A stretch of DNA of 64,000 bases from Scheffersomyces stipitis CBS 6054 (taxonomy: Eukaryota; Ascomycota; Pichiomycetes; Serinales; Debaryomycetaceae): NCBI RefSeq assembly GCF_000209165.1, contig NC_009045.1, forward strand, positions 1,054,001 through 1,118,000, in the 5' to 3' direction. Below are positions 9,097 to 19,062 of this stretch, piece by piece. How positions within the stretch are numbered: position 1 is the stretch's first letter; each line of letters starts with the position of its first letter. The position numbers were made by a program, and so were the translations under genes. The notes beneath the pieces are model-generated. The model was not told the origin of the DNA. It ran no database searches and saw only the letters and a program-made list of their open reading frames with translations.

Positions 9097-10620
9097 ATGC
9101 CATCAGTGTCTGATTACCAAATTGATTTAGATGTACCCGTTCAGCTCGAACCGCTGCAGGTGAAAACTATCGCCATTATTGGGGGAGGTGCCTCCGGTGC
9201 AATCATTGCTGATTCTCTTCTCAAGGAGGCACCCAGTTCCTTCTCCAAGATCACCCTTTTCGAAAGGAGATCGAAGTTAGGAGGAGTTTGGGCACTTGAT
9301 GAAGAAACAAAAAAGACGCCCAACAATATCATCAAATCTGGATACACTAATATCAAAACTGATCCTCAGTTGAAGAACCCTTTTCATGACAGAAGCAATA
9401 GCAATAGATTCGAAAAGTTTATCATTACACCCAAGAGCACCCAGGAAAGATTTGTAGAAACCCCAAGTTATCAGGGAATCACCACTAACATCATTGAAAA
9501 GATGATGACCTATAGTGATGTCAATCAGTGGAATTTACCTGAGAAGACTCCTGAGGAAAGAACTTATGTCAATGGATTAGTTGTCCGTGACTATATCGAT
9601 GCCTATATCTCGAAAAATCTCGAAAATGAAAGGTTCGAATTGATCCAAAACTCCACGGTTGAAGATGTTGAAAGAATTCCCAAACTGGTGCTGGACGCCA
9701 ACGAGATTCCCTACAAGTTCAGATTGACTATTAGACAGCCCGCGAATGAGGAAAATGATGTCTGGTACCAAGAAGAATTTGATTCCGTAGTCGTAGCCAC
9801 TGGCCATTACCATGTTCCGTTCATTCCGTATGTAAAGGGACTCGAGGAGCTTCAAAACAAGTATGACGACGTGATCCAACATGCAAAGTTCTATCGTGAT
9901 CCAGAGGTTTATAAGGATAAGACTGTAGTTGTAGTTGGCTCGAGAGCATCTGGGGCTGATTTGACGAAATACATTGCTGACAGCGCAGTTTCTGTCATTC
10001 AGTCTATCAGAAACATTGACAATACCAAAAGGTTTTCCAAGAAGCCTAACATTGTCTACAAACCAACTATAGTAGAATATCAGCTTTTAGAAGAAGGTGG
10101 ATTCAATATCATCTTTGAGGACGGGACCGAGGTTAAGAATCCAGACCATGTCATCTATGCTACTGGGTACCAGTTCTCATTTTCATATTTGAACAGATTG
10201 CTTGGTGAAGAAGTCACGAAGGATGGAGTTGTCATCTCTGATCTCTACCAACATACCTTTCATATTAACGAACCCTTAATCACATTCATAGGAGTTCCGA
10301 TTGATGGTGTTTCGTTCAGAGTATTTGAATACCAAGCTATTTTAGCTTCAAGATATTTGGCTGGTAAAATCAGCTTGCCAAACAGAAGAGAGCAGCGAGA
10401 GTGGGCAGACAAGAGATTGTCTGAAAAGGGATTCACCAGAGCTTACCACACAATTGGTGTTGTTGATTCCCTGAACTACTTGAATGGACTTATCAAATTG
10501 GGAGAAATTACCAATACTAAGATAAATGCTGGTAGGCAGTTCCCAGAGTTGAAGGAGGAAGATCTCGCATTGTACAGAGCTGCTGGCCAAAGATTAAGGG
10601 AATTCTGGGACGAACGTTAG
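9097..10620 (+). CDS. FAD/NAD(P)H-dependent monooxygenase, FMO / Baeyer-Villiger-like
   Basis: 507 residues. Two Rossmann motifs are clear: the FAD site GGGASG at about 30-35, followed by the acidic end of strand 2 (LFER), and an NAD(P) site VVVVGSRASGAD near 282-293. VVVATGHYHVPFIP at about 230-243 is the conserved ATG motif between the two nucleotide domains. This layout is that of flavin-containing monooxygenases and related N-hydroxylating or Baeyer-Villiger enzymes, which insert one oxygen atom into a soft nucleophile or ketone. No membrane segment or targeting signal is evident. S. cerevisiae Fmo1 is a relative, but the substrate here cannot be read from sequence. The gene stands alone, divergent from PHO86. 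Confidence 0.8.
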   Translation: MPSVSDYQIDLDVPVQLEPLQVKTIAIIGGGASGAIIADSLLKEAPSSFSKITLFERRSKLGGVWALDEETKKTPNNIIKSGYTNIKTDPQLKNPFHDRSNSNRFEKFIITPKSTQERFVETPSYQGITTNIIEKMMTYSDVNQWNLPEKTPEERTYVNGLVVRDYIDAYISKNLENERFELIQNSTVEDVERIPKLVLDANEIPYKFRLTIRQPANEENDVWYQEEFDSVVVATGHYHVPFIPYVKGLEELQNKYDDVIQHAKFYRDPEVYKDKTVVVVGSRASGADLTKYIADSAVSVIQSIRNIDNTKRFSKKPNIVYKPTIVEYQLLEEGGFNIIFEDGTEVKNPDHVIYATGYQFSFSYLNRLLGEEVTKDGVVISDLYQHTFHINEPLITFIGVPIDGVSFRVFEYQAILASRYLAGKISLPNRREQREWADKRLSEKGFTRAYHTIGVVDSLNYLNGLIKLGEITNTKINAGRQFPELKEEDLALYRAAGQRLREFWDER

Positions 10621-10956
10621 ACTAGCTATGAATAGATATAGATTTATTGAGGTGTCATATCGTAGGCACAAACTTAAAGGAATTTAAACTAAATATATTA
10701 TGATATGGAATTATGTTGTATATGTTTTTGGGCTTCTTCACTGGGTCTCGAAAACATTTGTGTAAATTTTGCACCCAATTGCATTTGCAGAAATAATTGC
10801 AAAATTCTCATCAAAATATTGTTCAAACTTTGCAAATCATATTTAAAGTAAAACAAACAAGAATGATTGTTAAATTCTTTTACATAACAGTTTCACATCA
10901 CCACCACCGTTAAATATGTTGTTTATTCAAGAAAAATGAAGTCAAAAAAAGAAAGC
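10621..10956. other. Intergenic region after the monooxygenase
   Basis: AT-rich 3' flank with no gene. Seven A residues on the plus strand at 10944-10950 are the poly-T terminator of the minus-strand initiator tRNA gene. Confidence 0.55.
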
Positions 10957-11028
10957 TAGCGCCGCCCGGTTTCGATCCGGGGACATCAGGGTTATGAGCC
11001 CTGCGCGCTTCCACTGCGCCACGGCGCT
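10957..11028 (-). tRNA. Initiator tRNA-Met (CAT)
   Basis: 72 bases on the minus strand. The anticodon loop reads CTCATAA. The molecule begins with A and ends GCTA, giving the A1:U72 pair that marks eukaryotic initiator tRNA, and the T-loop reads GGATCGAAAC with the initiator-type A instead of TTC. The whole sequence is nearly identical to the S. cerevisiae initiator tRNA. A seven-T run follows downstream on the minus strand (10944-10950). There is no intron, and CCA is not encoded. Confidence 0.97.
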
Positions 11029-11084
11029 TTCTTGTAGGCAAATCTGTGTCTTGATTTGACAAGAGTACTCTTGATCACGGTTTT

Positions 11085-11096
11085 GGTCACGTGACC
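11085..11096. promoter_or_regulatory. 12-base palindrome with Cbf1-type core between tRNA-iMet and CUE3
   Basis: GGTCACGTGACC is a perfect 12-base palindrome centred on the CACGTG E-box. It sits about 80 bases before the CUE3 ATG and about 57 bases upstream of the initiator tRNA, so either could use it. Confidence 0.45.
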
Positions 11097-11175
11097 CATT
11101 TTTTAAGACTCATAAGGCCCAAATTTTGCAATACCCATCTGTAGCAATTTCTACATTTCTTTCCACAATTGAAAA

Positions 11176-13119
11176 ATGTCTGAAGAGGACGACTCGGTAT
11201 ATATACCGATTCCACACTATCCCCCATTTAAGCTCCGGTCTTCACTTATAGACAAAGATCCCGTGATCTGGGTTCATCTTCTAGAGGCATATATTCTACT
11301 TTTCAATTTACTCTTGGATTCCAATGCAGTGAAACTCAATGTGAAATCACAACAGCAGCTTCAGCTATTTCTCAAAGTTTTCCTATACGAAACTTCAGAG
11401 GAAAAGACCAAGATATTCTCTCTCGGAGCTATAAATCCTGACATTCGTGCCAACACGGCTACGCTCCGATCGTATGTCTTTCAATTGATCAAGAGCTACA
11501 GTTTAGTACGGTTTTCTTTGCCTGGTGAGAGTGTATGGCACTTTGTTTCCATATACGTAGAACACAATGCCACAGTGGTTCGGGGCCTTATTGATGGCTC
11601 GTTTAAATCAAAACTCAACGATAACAAGAAGTCTGGCAACATCAGTTCGATTGGACCCCTTCAGAGACATCTAGAGAGTTTGATCAGCAATGGAAAATTC
11701 ACAGACACAGACTTGAACAATCTCTCGCTAATTTTGGGGCAACATACGAGCAATGTAGTTAGTACGACGACATTTTCACTTTCGGGTGGATCGAGAACGA
11801 AGAACGTTAGTAAAAAACAGTCCAGTTCACTACAGTTTGCCGAGAACTTTGTCAACCAGGAATGGGTGGAGTTGCTAGAAAAACTTTATGTGAATGGCCG
11901 CAGTGTTCATGCCAGTGTAGTAAAACAAGTTATGATCGTTTCGTTGATCTCACTTTCAACTGCAAAGCTCCTGAAAGTGGCTATGGATCTTGGAGTCACG
12001 GGAATCAAGACGTTGAAGTTGTATCCCTTGTTTAGTACAATCATAATTTCTGATGCTTACAAACATTTTGTCCCTAATTTGGAGGAGAGACTCCCATTTT
12101 TGCGAACTATTAGGTTTGAGAACGACGATCATGCAGACGACTTGTCAGCTGTGGACCTTAGTTCAGTCAACGAAGAGAATATCTTCATGCTTATAGATCT
12201 TTTTCCGGAGTTAACTCAAGAAAAGGCTCGATTAATTCTCCACAACAACGACGACAATGTAGAAAGGGTCACCCACATGCTCTTGGAAGACCCCAGCATT
12301 ATCCACTCAACAAATTTGAAGAAGCCAAACAAGCCAAAGAAGAAACCCATCACCAAAATTAATCTCCCCAAGTCTAAAAAACCATCTGTAGTTGCCAAAC
12401 GTTCTGTTTATGACGACGACGAAATATCTCGTGGAGACTTCTCAAAATCTTCTGTTATTTTCGGCAAAAAGTCTTCTCAGGCGGTAGGTGACCTGTCTGA
12501 AGAGCTAAAGAAAAAGACATTATCAGCAGCATTAAGACTCATGTACGAAAGCGACGAAGACGAACCTGACGATACCTATGACGACCAGGAGAAGACTGTT
12601 GGCTCTGCACTCGAAGATAGTTCTAATAAGAAAAAGGCCGGCAGAGGCAATTTAGCTGTGTATGAAGATGGCAGAGAGTCTTCTCCAGCACCTTCTAATG
12701 GTGCTGTGGATCCAAAAGAATTGCACTTATTCTCGATTTTCAAGACTAAGGGAGAGGAAGCTTTTGGTAAGGCTGCTAGAAAGTCATCTGACCGACAGAG
12801 TTTGAAGAAGGAAACGTCCTGGTCAGACGAACAAATCGAGGGCTGGCTCCGCATGTTGATGAAATCGCCCAGACGATTCAAGATCTTGGAAGAAAGCTTT
12901 TTCTTCGGAGGATCTCCCAATAGACCACAGAAAAAGATTGAAGAAGAAAGCAGAGAATCAACTCCGGTCGCAGAATCGTCTCGCCCAGAGTCCAAGACTC
13001 CTCAACAAAATAAGCGTTCTCAGGCTCGCAATGAAAAGAACAAGGCTTCAAGAGCCAACCATAATCGTAAGTCACAGCAGAGTAAGAAAGCCCGAGCCGA
13101 ACTAGCAGGAATGCAATGA
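11176..13119 (+). CDS. CUE3: CUE-domain protein of the ribosome quality control trigger complex
   Basis: 647 residues, close to yeast Cue3/Rqt3 (624). The protein is a subunit of the RQT complex with Slh1 and Rqt4, which splits collided ribosomes after Hel2 ubiquitinates them; the CUE domain binds ubiquitin. Residues ~1-320 are a helical domain. The CUE domain follows at about 333-375 with the LFPEL proline motif and the MLLED di-leucine motif. The rest is charged and low in complexity, with acidic stretches and a basic C-terminus rich in Arg/Lys, Ser and Gln, typical of fungal Cue3. The ATG at 11176 is the first in frame after an upstream pyrimidine/AT leader. It is downstream of the initiator tRNA on the opposite strand. 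Confidence 0.87.
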   Translation: MSEEDDSVYIPIPHYPPFKLRSSLIDKDPVIWVHLLEAYILLFNLLLDSNAVKLNVKSQQQLQLFLKVFLYETSEEKTKIFSLGAINPDIRANTATLRSYVFQLIKSYSLVRFSLPGESVWHFVSIYVEHNATVVRGLIDGSFKSKLNDNKKSGNISSIGPLQRHLESLISNGKFTDTDLNNLSLILGQHTSNVVSTTTFSLSGGSRTKNVSKKQSSSLQFAENFVNQEWVELLEKLYVNGRSVHASVVKQVMIVSLISLSTAKLLKVAMDLGVTGIKTLKLYPLFSTIIISDAYKHFVPNLEERLPFLRTIRFENDDHADDLSAVDLSSVNEENIFMLIDLFPELTQEKARLILHNNDDNVERVTHMLLEDPSIIHSTNLKKPNKPKKKPITKINLPKSKKPSVVAKRSVYDDDEISRGDFSKSSVIFGKKSSQAVGDLSEELKKKTLSAALRLMYESDEDEPDDTYDDQEKTVGSALEDSSNKKKAGRGNLAVYEDGRESSPAPSNGAVDPKELHLFSIFKTKGEEAFGKAARKSSDRQSLKKETSWSDEQIEGWLRMLMKSPRRFKILEESFFFGGSPNRPQKKIEEESRESTPVAESSRPESKTPQQNKRSQARNEKNKASRANHNRKSQQSKKARAELAGMQ

Positions 13120-13508
13120 GTCTAATGGAAGAAAAAGTGGACTGCGCAAAAGCACTTCAGTGTTGCGGACTATTTTATACATTATATACTTTGGAAGAAA
13201 GATTATGGTTCTTCGCAGCCATTTAAACAGAACCTGTAGAATGTCACTTTTTTAAGAGCAGACTGCCACCTCAGATAAATAATTAGAGTAAGCAATAGAC
13301 ATACAAACAAAGCAAGAATGCTACAGATAACTCCAATACACCCGTTTTCTATTATTCTGTATTATTCCACCCATGTCCACTTCGTTACTGCTAGTATATA
13401 GCAATCATGTCCTGTACATAGCAACAGTATGAACTGATAAAGTTTCAATTAGAAGTATTTACATTTTCATGTCTACCATTCCTTCACAGCAACGCCAATT
13501 GAATTGCA
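13120..13508. other. Intergenic region, CUE3 / APM4
   Basis: 389 bases between two plus-strand genes. I see no gene or clear regulatory motif; the sequence is AT-rich. Confidence 0.5.
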
Positions 13509-14942
13509 ATGATTACTGCTCTCTTCATCTACGACTCCAAGGGCGATGTGCTCATGTCGAAGTTGTACAAGGACGGAATTAAGCGGAATATATCGGATGT
13601 GTTTCGGATCCAGATCATAAGCACTACCAACAAAGGTGCTTCCAGCAGCAGCCGAGATGTCAGATCACCTGTTTTGACCCTTGGATCGACGTCGTTTGTG
13701 TATATCAAGTCGTCGCTGATATGGTTCTGTGCTGTTACTCGTTCAAACCAGGACTGTTCAGCGATCTTGGAATTTCTCTACAACTTGGAATCACTTCTTA
13801 AGGTAGTAGTGAATGGAGGTGATGGAAGCAGCGGACTTCGGAAGCAGCTTACAAGTGAACTGATAACCAATAACTTTTCATTAGTTTACGAATTGCTAGA
13901 GGAGATTGTCGAATTTGGCTACCCCACGAATTTGGAGCTTAGCTATTTGAAGAACTACTTGACAACAGTTCCTACCAATGACAATATCTTCAAGATGTCG
14001 TCATCAGCGTGGAAATCATCTAAAAACGCAGGTGCCAGTAATACAGTCAACGCATCTAGTAGTAGCCGTGCACATCCTGACCGTAACATCACCTGGCGGA
14101 GTCCCGGAATCAAGTATCGTCGAAATGAGATTTTTCTCAACGTGGAAGAAAAGATCACAGTAGTCATGAATGACGACGCGGACGTTCTCCGTTCGCATGT
14201 TGACGGGTGTATTCGGATGAAGACGCACTTGTCAGGAATGCCTGAATGCCGTTTTGGCCTCGGCGACAATAGCATCTTGTTGAATTCGTTCAATAAAAAC
14301 GTAGACACCAGTGGTGGAAACGTAATTCTAGAAGACAGCAAGTTCCACCAATGCGTAGAATTGAACAAGTTTGATTCCGATCGACTTATCCAATTTGTTC
14401 CACCAGATGGAGAGTTCCAGTTGATGGCGTACCACTGTCGGCTGAACATTAACTTGCCGTTTAAGGTATATGCCGATGTGTATGAAATAGGCAGACTGAA
14501 GTTACTGTACAAAATTAGAGTCAAGTCGTGTTTTCCAGCAAAAATTCCAGCAACCAATGTCCAGATAAAGGTGCCTACACCAAAGGGCGTTTTGGACTCG
14601 TACTCATCTAACTCGGCTGGTAAGTCCAAGTTTCATCCCGAGGATAATGTGATTCTCTGGAAATTCAACAAATTCTTCGGGGAACAGGAACATGTCCTAA
14701 CAGCTGAAGTGGAGCTAGCCGACAATAGCCACGATACCAGTCAGCAAATGGCTCAGACTAACACAACTAACTCCATACTCAACTGGTCCAGACCCCCTAT
14801 AAAGTTGGACTTTGTCATCGAAATGTTTTCCAGTTCTGGCTTGGCCGTGAAGTTCTTGAAAGTCCAGGAAAAGTCGAACTACAAGACGGTAAAATGGGTC
14901 AAGTACTCGACACAGTCGGGCTCATACGAGATACGGTACTAG
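13509..14942 (+). CDS. APM4: AP-2 clathrin adaptor, mu subunit
   Basis: 477 residues (yeast Apm4: 491). It is the medium chain of the AP-2 complex, recognises cargo at the plasma membrane and is needed for endocytosis of selected cargo such as the killer toxin receptor Mid2. The N-terminal longin domain (1-140) starts MITALFIYDSKGD and carries DVRSPVLTLGSTSF, a block conserved in AP-2 mu. After a Ser-rich linker (~155-190) comes the mu-homology domain, from ITWRSPGIKYRRNEIFLNV to the end, with the conserved LSGMPECRFGLGDN and FVPPDGEF motifs. A CTG codon in the EIGR-x-KL motif replaces a position that is Thr in animal mu2, which fits reading CTG as Ser. Confidence 0.9.
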   Translation: MITALFIYDSKGDVLMSKLYKDGIKRNISDVFRIQIISTTNKGASSSSRDVRSPVLTLGSTSFVYIKSSLIWFCAVTRSNQDCSAILEFLYNLESLLKVVVNGGDGSSGLRKQLTSELITNNFSLVYELLEEIVEFGYPTNLELSYLKNYLTTVPTNDNIFKMSSSAWKSSKNAGASNTVNASSSSRAHPDRNITWRSPGIKYRRNEIFLNVEEKITVVMNDDADVLRSHVDGCIRMKTHLSGMPECRFGLGDNSILLNSFNKNVDTSGGNVILEDSKFHQCVELNKFDSDRLIQFVPPDGEFQLMAYHCRLNINLPFKVYADVYEIGRLKLLYKIRVKSCFPAKIPATNVQIKVPTPKGVLDSYSSNSAGKSKFHPEDNVILWKFNKFFGEQEHVLTAEVELADNSHDTSQQMAQTNTTNSILNWSRPPIKLDFVIEMFSSSGLAVKFLKVQEKSNYKTVKWVKYSTQSGSYEIRY

Positions 14943-15269
14943 ACATCTTTATATATCTATATCTACTATGGTCACAGACACTGAGACTTTGAACTTTCAT
15001 ACGATTTTTACGATTAACCAACTAACTGTTGTACACTATAAGATAAAGAACCATTACTATATACTATCTGCTTATTCTATAAATACAGTATCATGGTTAT
15101 AGCATCTTATTCTACTTGCTATAGAAAGTATCCTGGGCTTACATAATAAATTAAAGATATTACATAATCATGACTCTGTCCTCATCACCTCCCATGAGTA
15201 TCTCTACATTTATATAACTCTTTATCTCTCTTCTAGCTTATACCAATAAATCCAAAAGCAACATTGTAG
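14943..15269. other. Intergenic region, APM4 / PRS5
   Basis: 327 AT-rich bases between two plus-strand genes, with several TATATA-like strings (about 14951-14960 and 15058-15063, 15212-15217). No gene seen. Confidence 0.5.
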
Positions 15270-16625
15270 ATGAGAGACTTGGTCGTTCTAGGAGGCTCTT
15301 CTCATCCCAGTCTTACCCGGACGATCTGTCGTAATTTGACGATTGAACAAGGAGAAGTATCCTCTCGAAAATTTTCCAATGGAGAAACCTCATTAGAGAT
15401 CCAGGACTCTGTGCGAGAGAAGGACGTTTTCATTGTCCAATCCGGCTGTGGCGATGTCAATGACAACTTTATCGAGTTGTTGATCATGATAGCAGCCTGT
15501 AAGACAGCCAGTGCTAAACGGGTAACTGCTGTGTTACCATTATTCCCATATTCAAGACAGCCAGATCTGCCCCACGCAGCTGGGTTGACTGGTGCCCCAT
15601 CAATTTCGACTAAGAAAGAGCAGTACACCTACGAAAGTGTTCCTGGAACACCCGGACCTTTTGTATCAAAAAATAGCGACACATTTACGAGTGATAGCGA
15701 CAGCCATACACCTCCACCAACGTTAAATTTAGGCGGAAAGTCGGTTTTCTCGGGCTTGAAGCCACAAGTAGAACGTACTCAATCGTATTCAAGCAAGTTC
15801 TTTACACCAAAGTCAATTGTCACCAATTCGGCATCAACAAACTTGCCTCCTGTAGATGCTTACGGCAAGACTGAGTCCGGCTACAAACAATGGATAGCCC
15901 AGAACGGTACTTTAATTGCCAATTTGCTTGTAACGGCTGGTGCTGACCGTTTGATCACTATGGATTTGCATGATCCCCAGTTCCAGGGATTTTTCAACAT
16001 CCCCGTGGACAACTTGTATTCGCGTCCTTTGCTCAAACACTACATTCTTGACTATATTCCTAACTACCAAGAATGTGTGATTGTATCACCGGACTCTGGA
16101 GGTGCCAAAAGAGCCACTGCCGTAGCTGATGCAATAGGATGTTCGTTTGCGCTTATCCACAAGGAACGTAGAGCTAAAGTAGCCAAGAATCCGCCTTCCA
16201 CAGCCGCTTCTTCTAGCTCGGTGCCTATGTCAGCCTCCAACACCATACTCTCTTCGTCCAACACCATGGTGGCCACGACAATGTTGGTGGGAGACGTAAG
16301 GGACAAGGTGTGTGTTCTTATCGACGATTTAGTCGACACCTCGTATACGATTACTCGTGCAGCCAAGCTCTTGAAGGACCAGGGGGCCAAGTACGTATAT
16401 GCTTTGGTAACTCATGGTGTCTTTAGCGGAGATGCCATAAACCGGGTCAACAAGTCGGCCATCGATAAAGTGATCACCACCAACTCGGTACCGCAGCTGG
16501 AGCGCATGAAGGTGTTAGGCAGTGACAAGTTTGAGGTGTTGGATGTGTCGAGGATTCTTGCTGAGTCTATCCGTAGAATTCACAACGGTGAGTCTGTGTC
16601 GATGTTATTTGACCATGGCTGGTAG
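15270..16625 (+). CDS. PRS5: Phosphoribosyl-pyrophosphate synthetase subunit with two non-homologous insertions
   Basis: 451 residues (yeast Prs5: 496). PRPP synthetase makes 5-phosphoribosyl 1-diphosphate from ribose 5-phosphate and ATP for nucleotide, His and Trp synthesis. The catalytic core is present: KFSNGETSLEI near the N-terminus, the metal/substrate region MDLHDPQFQGFF, the loop HKERRAK, and the PRPP-binding motif LIDDLVDTSYTIT at about 351-363. Two family-atypical insertions interrupt it: one after residue ~107, starting YTYESVPGTPG as in yeast Prs5, and a Ser-rich one at ~308-340. Two insertions at these sites identify Prs5 rather than Prs1. In yeast Prs5 acts in a complex with Prs2/Prs4 and links to the cell-integrity pathway through its insertions. 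Confidence 0.9.
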   Translation: MRDLVVLGGSSHPSLTRTICRNLTIEQGEVSSRKFSNGETSLEIQDSVREKDVFIVQSGCGDVNDNFIELLIMIAACKTASAKRVTAVLPLFPYSRQPDLPHAAGLTGAPSISTKKEQYTYESVPGTPGPFVSKNSDTFTSDSDSHTPPPTLNLGGKSVFSGLKPQVERTQSYSSKFFTPKSIVTNSASTNLPPVDAYGKTESGYKQWIAQNGTLIANLLVTAGADRLITMDLHDPQFQGFFNIPVDNLYSRPLLKHYILDYIPNYQECVIVSPDSGGAKRATAVADAIGCSFALIHKERRAKVAKNPPSTAASSSSVPMSASNTILSSSNTMVATTMLVGDVRDKVCVLIDDLVDTSYTITRAAKLLKDQGAKYVYALVTHGVFSGDAINRVNKSAIDKVITTNSVPQLERMKVLGSDKFEVLDVSRILAESIRRIHNGESVSMLFDHGW

Positions 16626-18195
16626 TATTTATATGTAGAGGTAACGAAAATAAAAGTGATTTATAAAGAACTCAATGGAGAATAGAAGAATAGAAGTCTT
16701 GAAGATTACACGGAAATTGAAGATACAAAACAACAAAAAGTACAGACTCTAGAGAGGTTAAAGAATTCAAAATACTAATATTGGTGATATTGAAGATGCT
16801 AGACACAGCACTACACAAGTCTCCAATGTACTGACAAGTAGGTATTCGTCCAATTATAGCGACATGAATATGCAATCATTGACAGACACAAAGCTTTGGA
16901 CAACGATAGGCGTAGTTGTCGAATTGACTGCGACGATTTGAAACCAAACGGTCTACCAGCTGGAGTATGAAAAGGCAGGGACCACAAGTCTGTGATAGTC
17001 TACCAAATGCATACAGCCTCACGATATATACAGTCTAGATACTACTGATAAGGGAAGACTATTCGAGAGAAGTCCGAACTCTTTTCTACGGCATTGGGCT
17101 AAGGTTGCAGCTCCTCTGGTTCCTAATGAAAATCCATTTTCATCAACTTGAAGAACCAAGCACAATTGAGATTTCTGTTTCTACTCTTTTGTCGCAATCC
17201 TGCTGTTCAGTTAGGATATGTTTGGGACAAGTTCCGTGTCTCTGCTGCTGGACCTGAATGGTATTTCATGTGATTATCTAATCTCTATACTCTCCTGTTT
17301 CTGGAATATATAAAAAAACGATATTCTTGGCAAGAGCTTTATTCTTTGGTTCTCGACAATCCCACACGATGCCAACTATTGAATGGATGTCTCGTACTCC
17401 GTGAAGGCAATTCTAACTGTGTCATTAAGTTGCAATTGCAGCCACCGCAAGCATCAAGTAGTTTTCAGCTGGGATTAATTTCCTTTGGTATATATACAAT
17501 CGCCATATTCTATAAGGAAAGGAACCCAACATTGGACATGGTGGATTTGAAGCAGGTGTGGCTGATAAAGACTGTATTCATCATGCACAATGACGAAGTT
17601 CAGAATTGATTGCAGACTATACAGCTTGGTCGTTGCCGAGTCCAGCTGCCGGCCGGCTTATCTCTATGGACGTGGTTTTTCATCAACTCGCCGATGGACT
17701 AGTGACTACCCAATTCGGCAACAAGAATGGAGCCGTTCATTGAATATCAAAAACAAGAAAGTCTTGGCTTCAGTCAAATGGCTGTGAAAGAAGACAGCGA
17801 AAACCCCAATGAATAATCATTCTCTGGACAAGTGTTTAACAGAATTGAAGATTACCGACCTGGCTACTTCAATGCTCATATGGAATGGATATAGTTCTAA
17901 CTAACTCGAGTAAAACTTTGGCTGCAAAATACTCCAAGAACACAAACACACATTCAACATGAGCAAACACGAAGAGCATTGAAACGGCTGCTAGGCTGTT
18001 TCAGAGCCGACCGTCTTCAAGGTTCTATTTCAGGCTTATCTCTATCGACTTACCCCTACCCCACGTGTAAAAAATGTGTAAACGAGGAAAGCATGGATTT
18101 CGATGTTTGTCCGGCTTCAAAAGGATTATAAAAGGAGAGTAGCTAAGCCTTTCTTTTGATATATTTTTGGTAGAGACTCTATTGGGTAAGCGAAA
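16626..18195. other. Long intergenic region upstream of the secreted-type gene
   Basis: About 1.6 kb. Open frames at 17346-17609 and 17590-17787 start with TTG or overlap each other and look like chance. The part nearest 18196 holds a CACGTG at 18062-18067 and a TATAAAAG at 18127-18134. The segment 18030-18135 has a degraded counterpart at about 19710-19840, in front of the decayed second gene copy. A string GGCTTATCTCTAT occurs twice, near 17655 and 18033. Confidence 0.5.
18127..18134 (+). promoter_or_regulatory. TATA box of the secreted-type gene
   Basis: TATAAAAG lies 69 bases before the ATG at 18196. That distance favours the long form of the protein over the internal ATG at 18337. Confidence 0.45.
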
Positions 18196-19062
18196 ATGGC
18201 TACTTCGGAAAATGAATATGTGATTCAGTGTGGTTCAGCTGCAACTGTAACTATCGTTGCAACTGGCATCCCCATGTGTTACAACGATACGGTGTATGTT
18301 GAAGCTCCCAAGAAGCTGGTTAGTACCAAGAGAAACATGTTTTGGCAGGCGATTTTCAGCATTTTGCTCATAGTTCAAGTTGTAATTGCTGATAGTATAC
18401 CCAAGCACATTTCCTCCATTGACTGGCAATCAGCTCAAGATGGTGATTTACATTATGATAAAGATTCGGGATTGTTAGTAAAGGTTGTCAAAGATGTGTC
18501 AGAAATTGAAAGAAATTTGAAACGAGTTAGAGGAAACTTAACTATTGGCGACACACAAGCTAGAGGACCATGTCCTCACAATCCAATAACTAGAAACTGG
18601 GTGCAAACTCAACAAGCCGGTTCGGGAGAATGGTGGACAGCTTGGAGACAGGTACCCGATACGATTATGCAATGTGATAAGGGTTCTGGTTCAACCACAC
18701 TAGAGAAATCATGGTCCCAAGGGTATTCCATTAGCAATGATATTGGCATCAGTATTGGCGAAGTGATTCAGTTGGCATTAGGAGCAGGTTTGTCACTTGA
18801 GGTATCCCACGGATACGCCATTCTGAAGACTTGTGATTGCGATCAGAGTCTTGGCGTGGCTTGTATTTGGGAGCAGCACAAAATGGGATGGACAGACACA
18901 CAAAGGCAAGACTGTTACTCTTTTGAGAACTGTGAAGGAGCCATTCTAGAATGTTCCCCCTGGTCAGCTTATCAACACACTGATGCCCCGATTGGTCTGA
19001 ATAATCAAGAAAACATCGTGGTAGATGGTTGCTCGCAAGGTTGGGATAGTTGTAACAAGTGA
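18196..19062 (+). CDS. Unrecognised cysteine-rich, secreted-type protein
   Basis: 288 residues; I do not recognise the family. Residues 48-66 (MFWQAIFSILLIVQVVIAD) read as a classic secretory signal with an ADS cleavage site, but they lie behind 47 further in-frame residues. Either translation starts at the internal ATG at 18337, giving a 241-residue secreted protein, or the long form is a type II membrane protein. After the signal come a SIDWQ block, a charged helix (VKDVSEIERNLKRVRGN), and a tryptophan- and cysteine-rich domain at ~115-288 with CPHNP, GEWWTAWRQVP, a glycine-rich SISNDIGISIGEVIQLALGAGLS stretch, a CDCDQS turn and nine cysteines in all after the signal, suiting disulfides. 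A decayed copy lies 1.7 kb downstream. Function unknown; secreted effector-like or cell-surface roles are only guesses. Confidence 0.6.
   Translation: MATSENEYVIQCGSAATVTIVATGIPMCYNDTVYVEAPKKLVSTKRNMFWQAIFSILLIVQVVIADSIPKHISSIDWQSAQDGDLHYDKDSGLLVKVVKDVSEIERNLKRVRGNLTIGDTQARGPCPHNPITRNWVQTQQAGSGEWWTAWRQVPDTIMQCDKGSGSTTLEKSWSQGYSISNDIGISIGEVIQLALGAGLSLEVSHGYAILKTCDCDQSLGVACIWEQHKMGWTDTQRQDCYSFENCEGAILECSPWSAYQHTDAPIGLNNQENIVVDGCSQGWDSCNK

Noticed and set aside
13955..14629. 224-codon frame antisense to APM4
   Set aside because: APM4 fills this region with conserved domain sequence; the antisense frame is a by-product.
17346..17787. Two overlapping short frames before the secreted-type gene
   Set aside because: The first begins with TTG, the two overlap in different registers, and neither has recognisable sequence.
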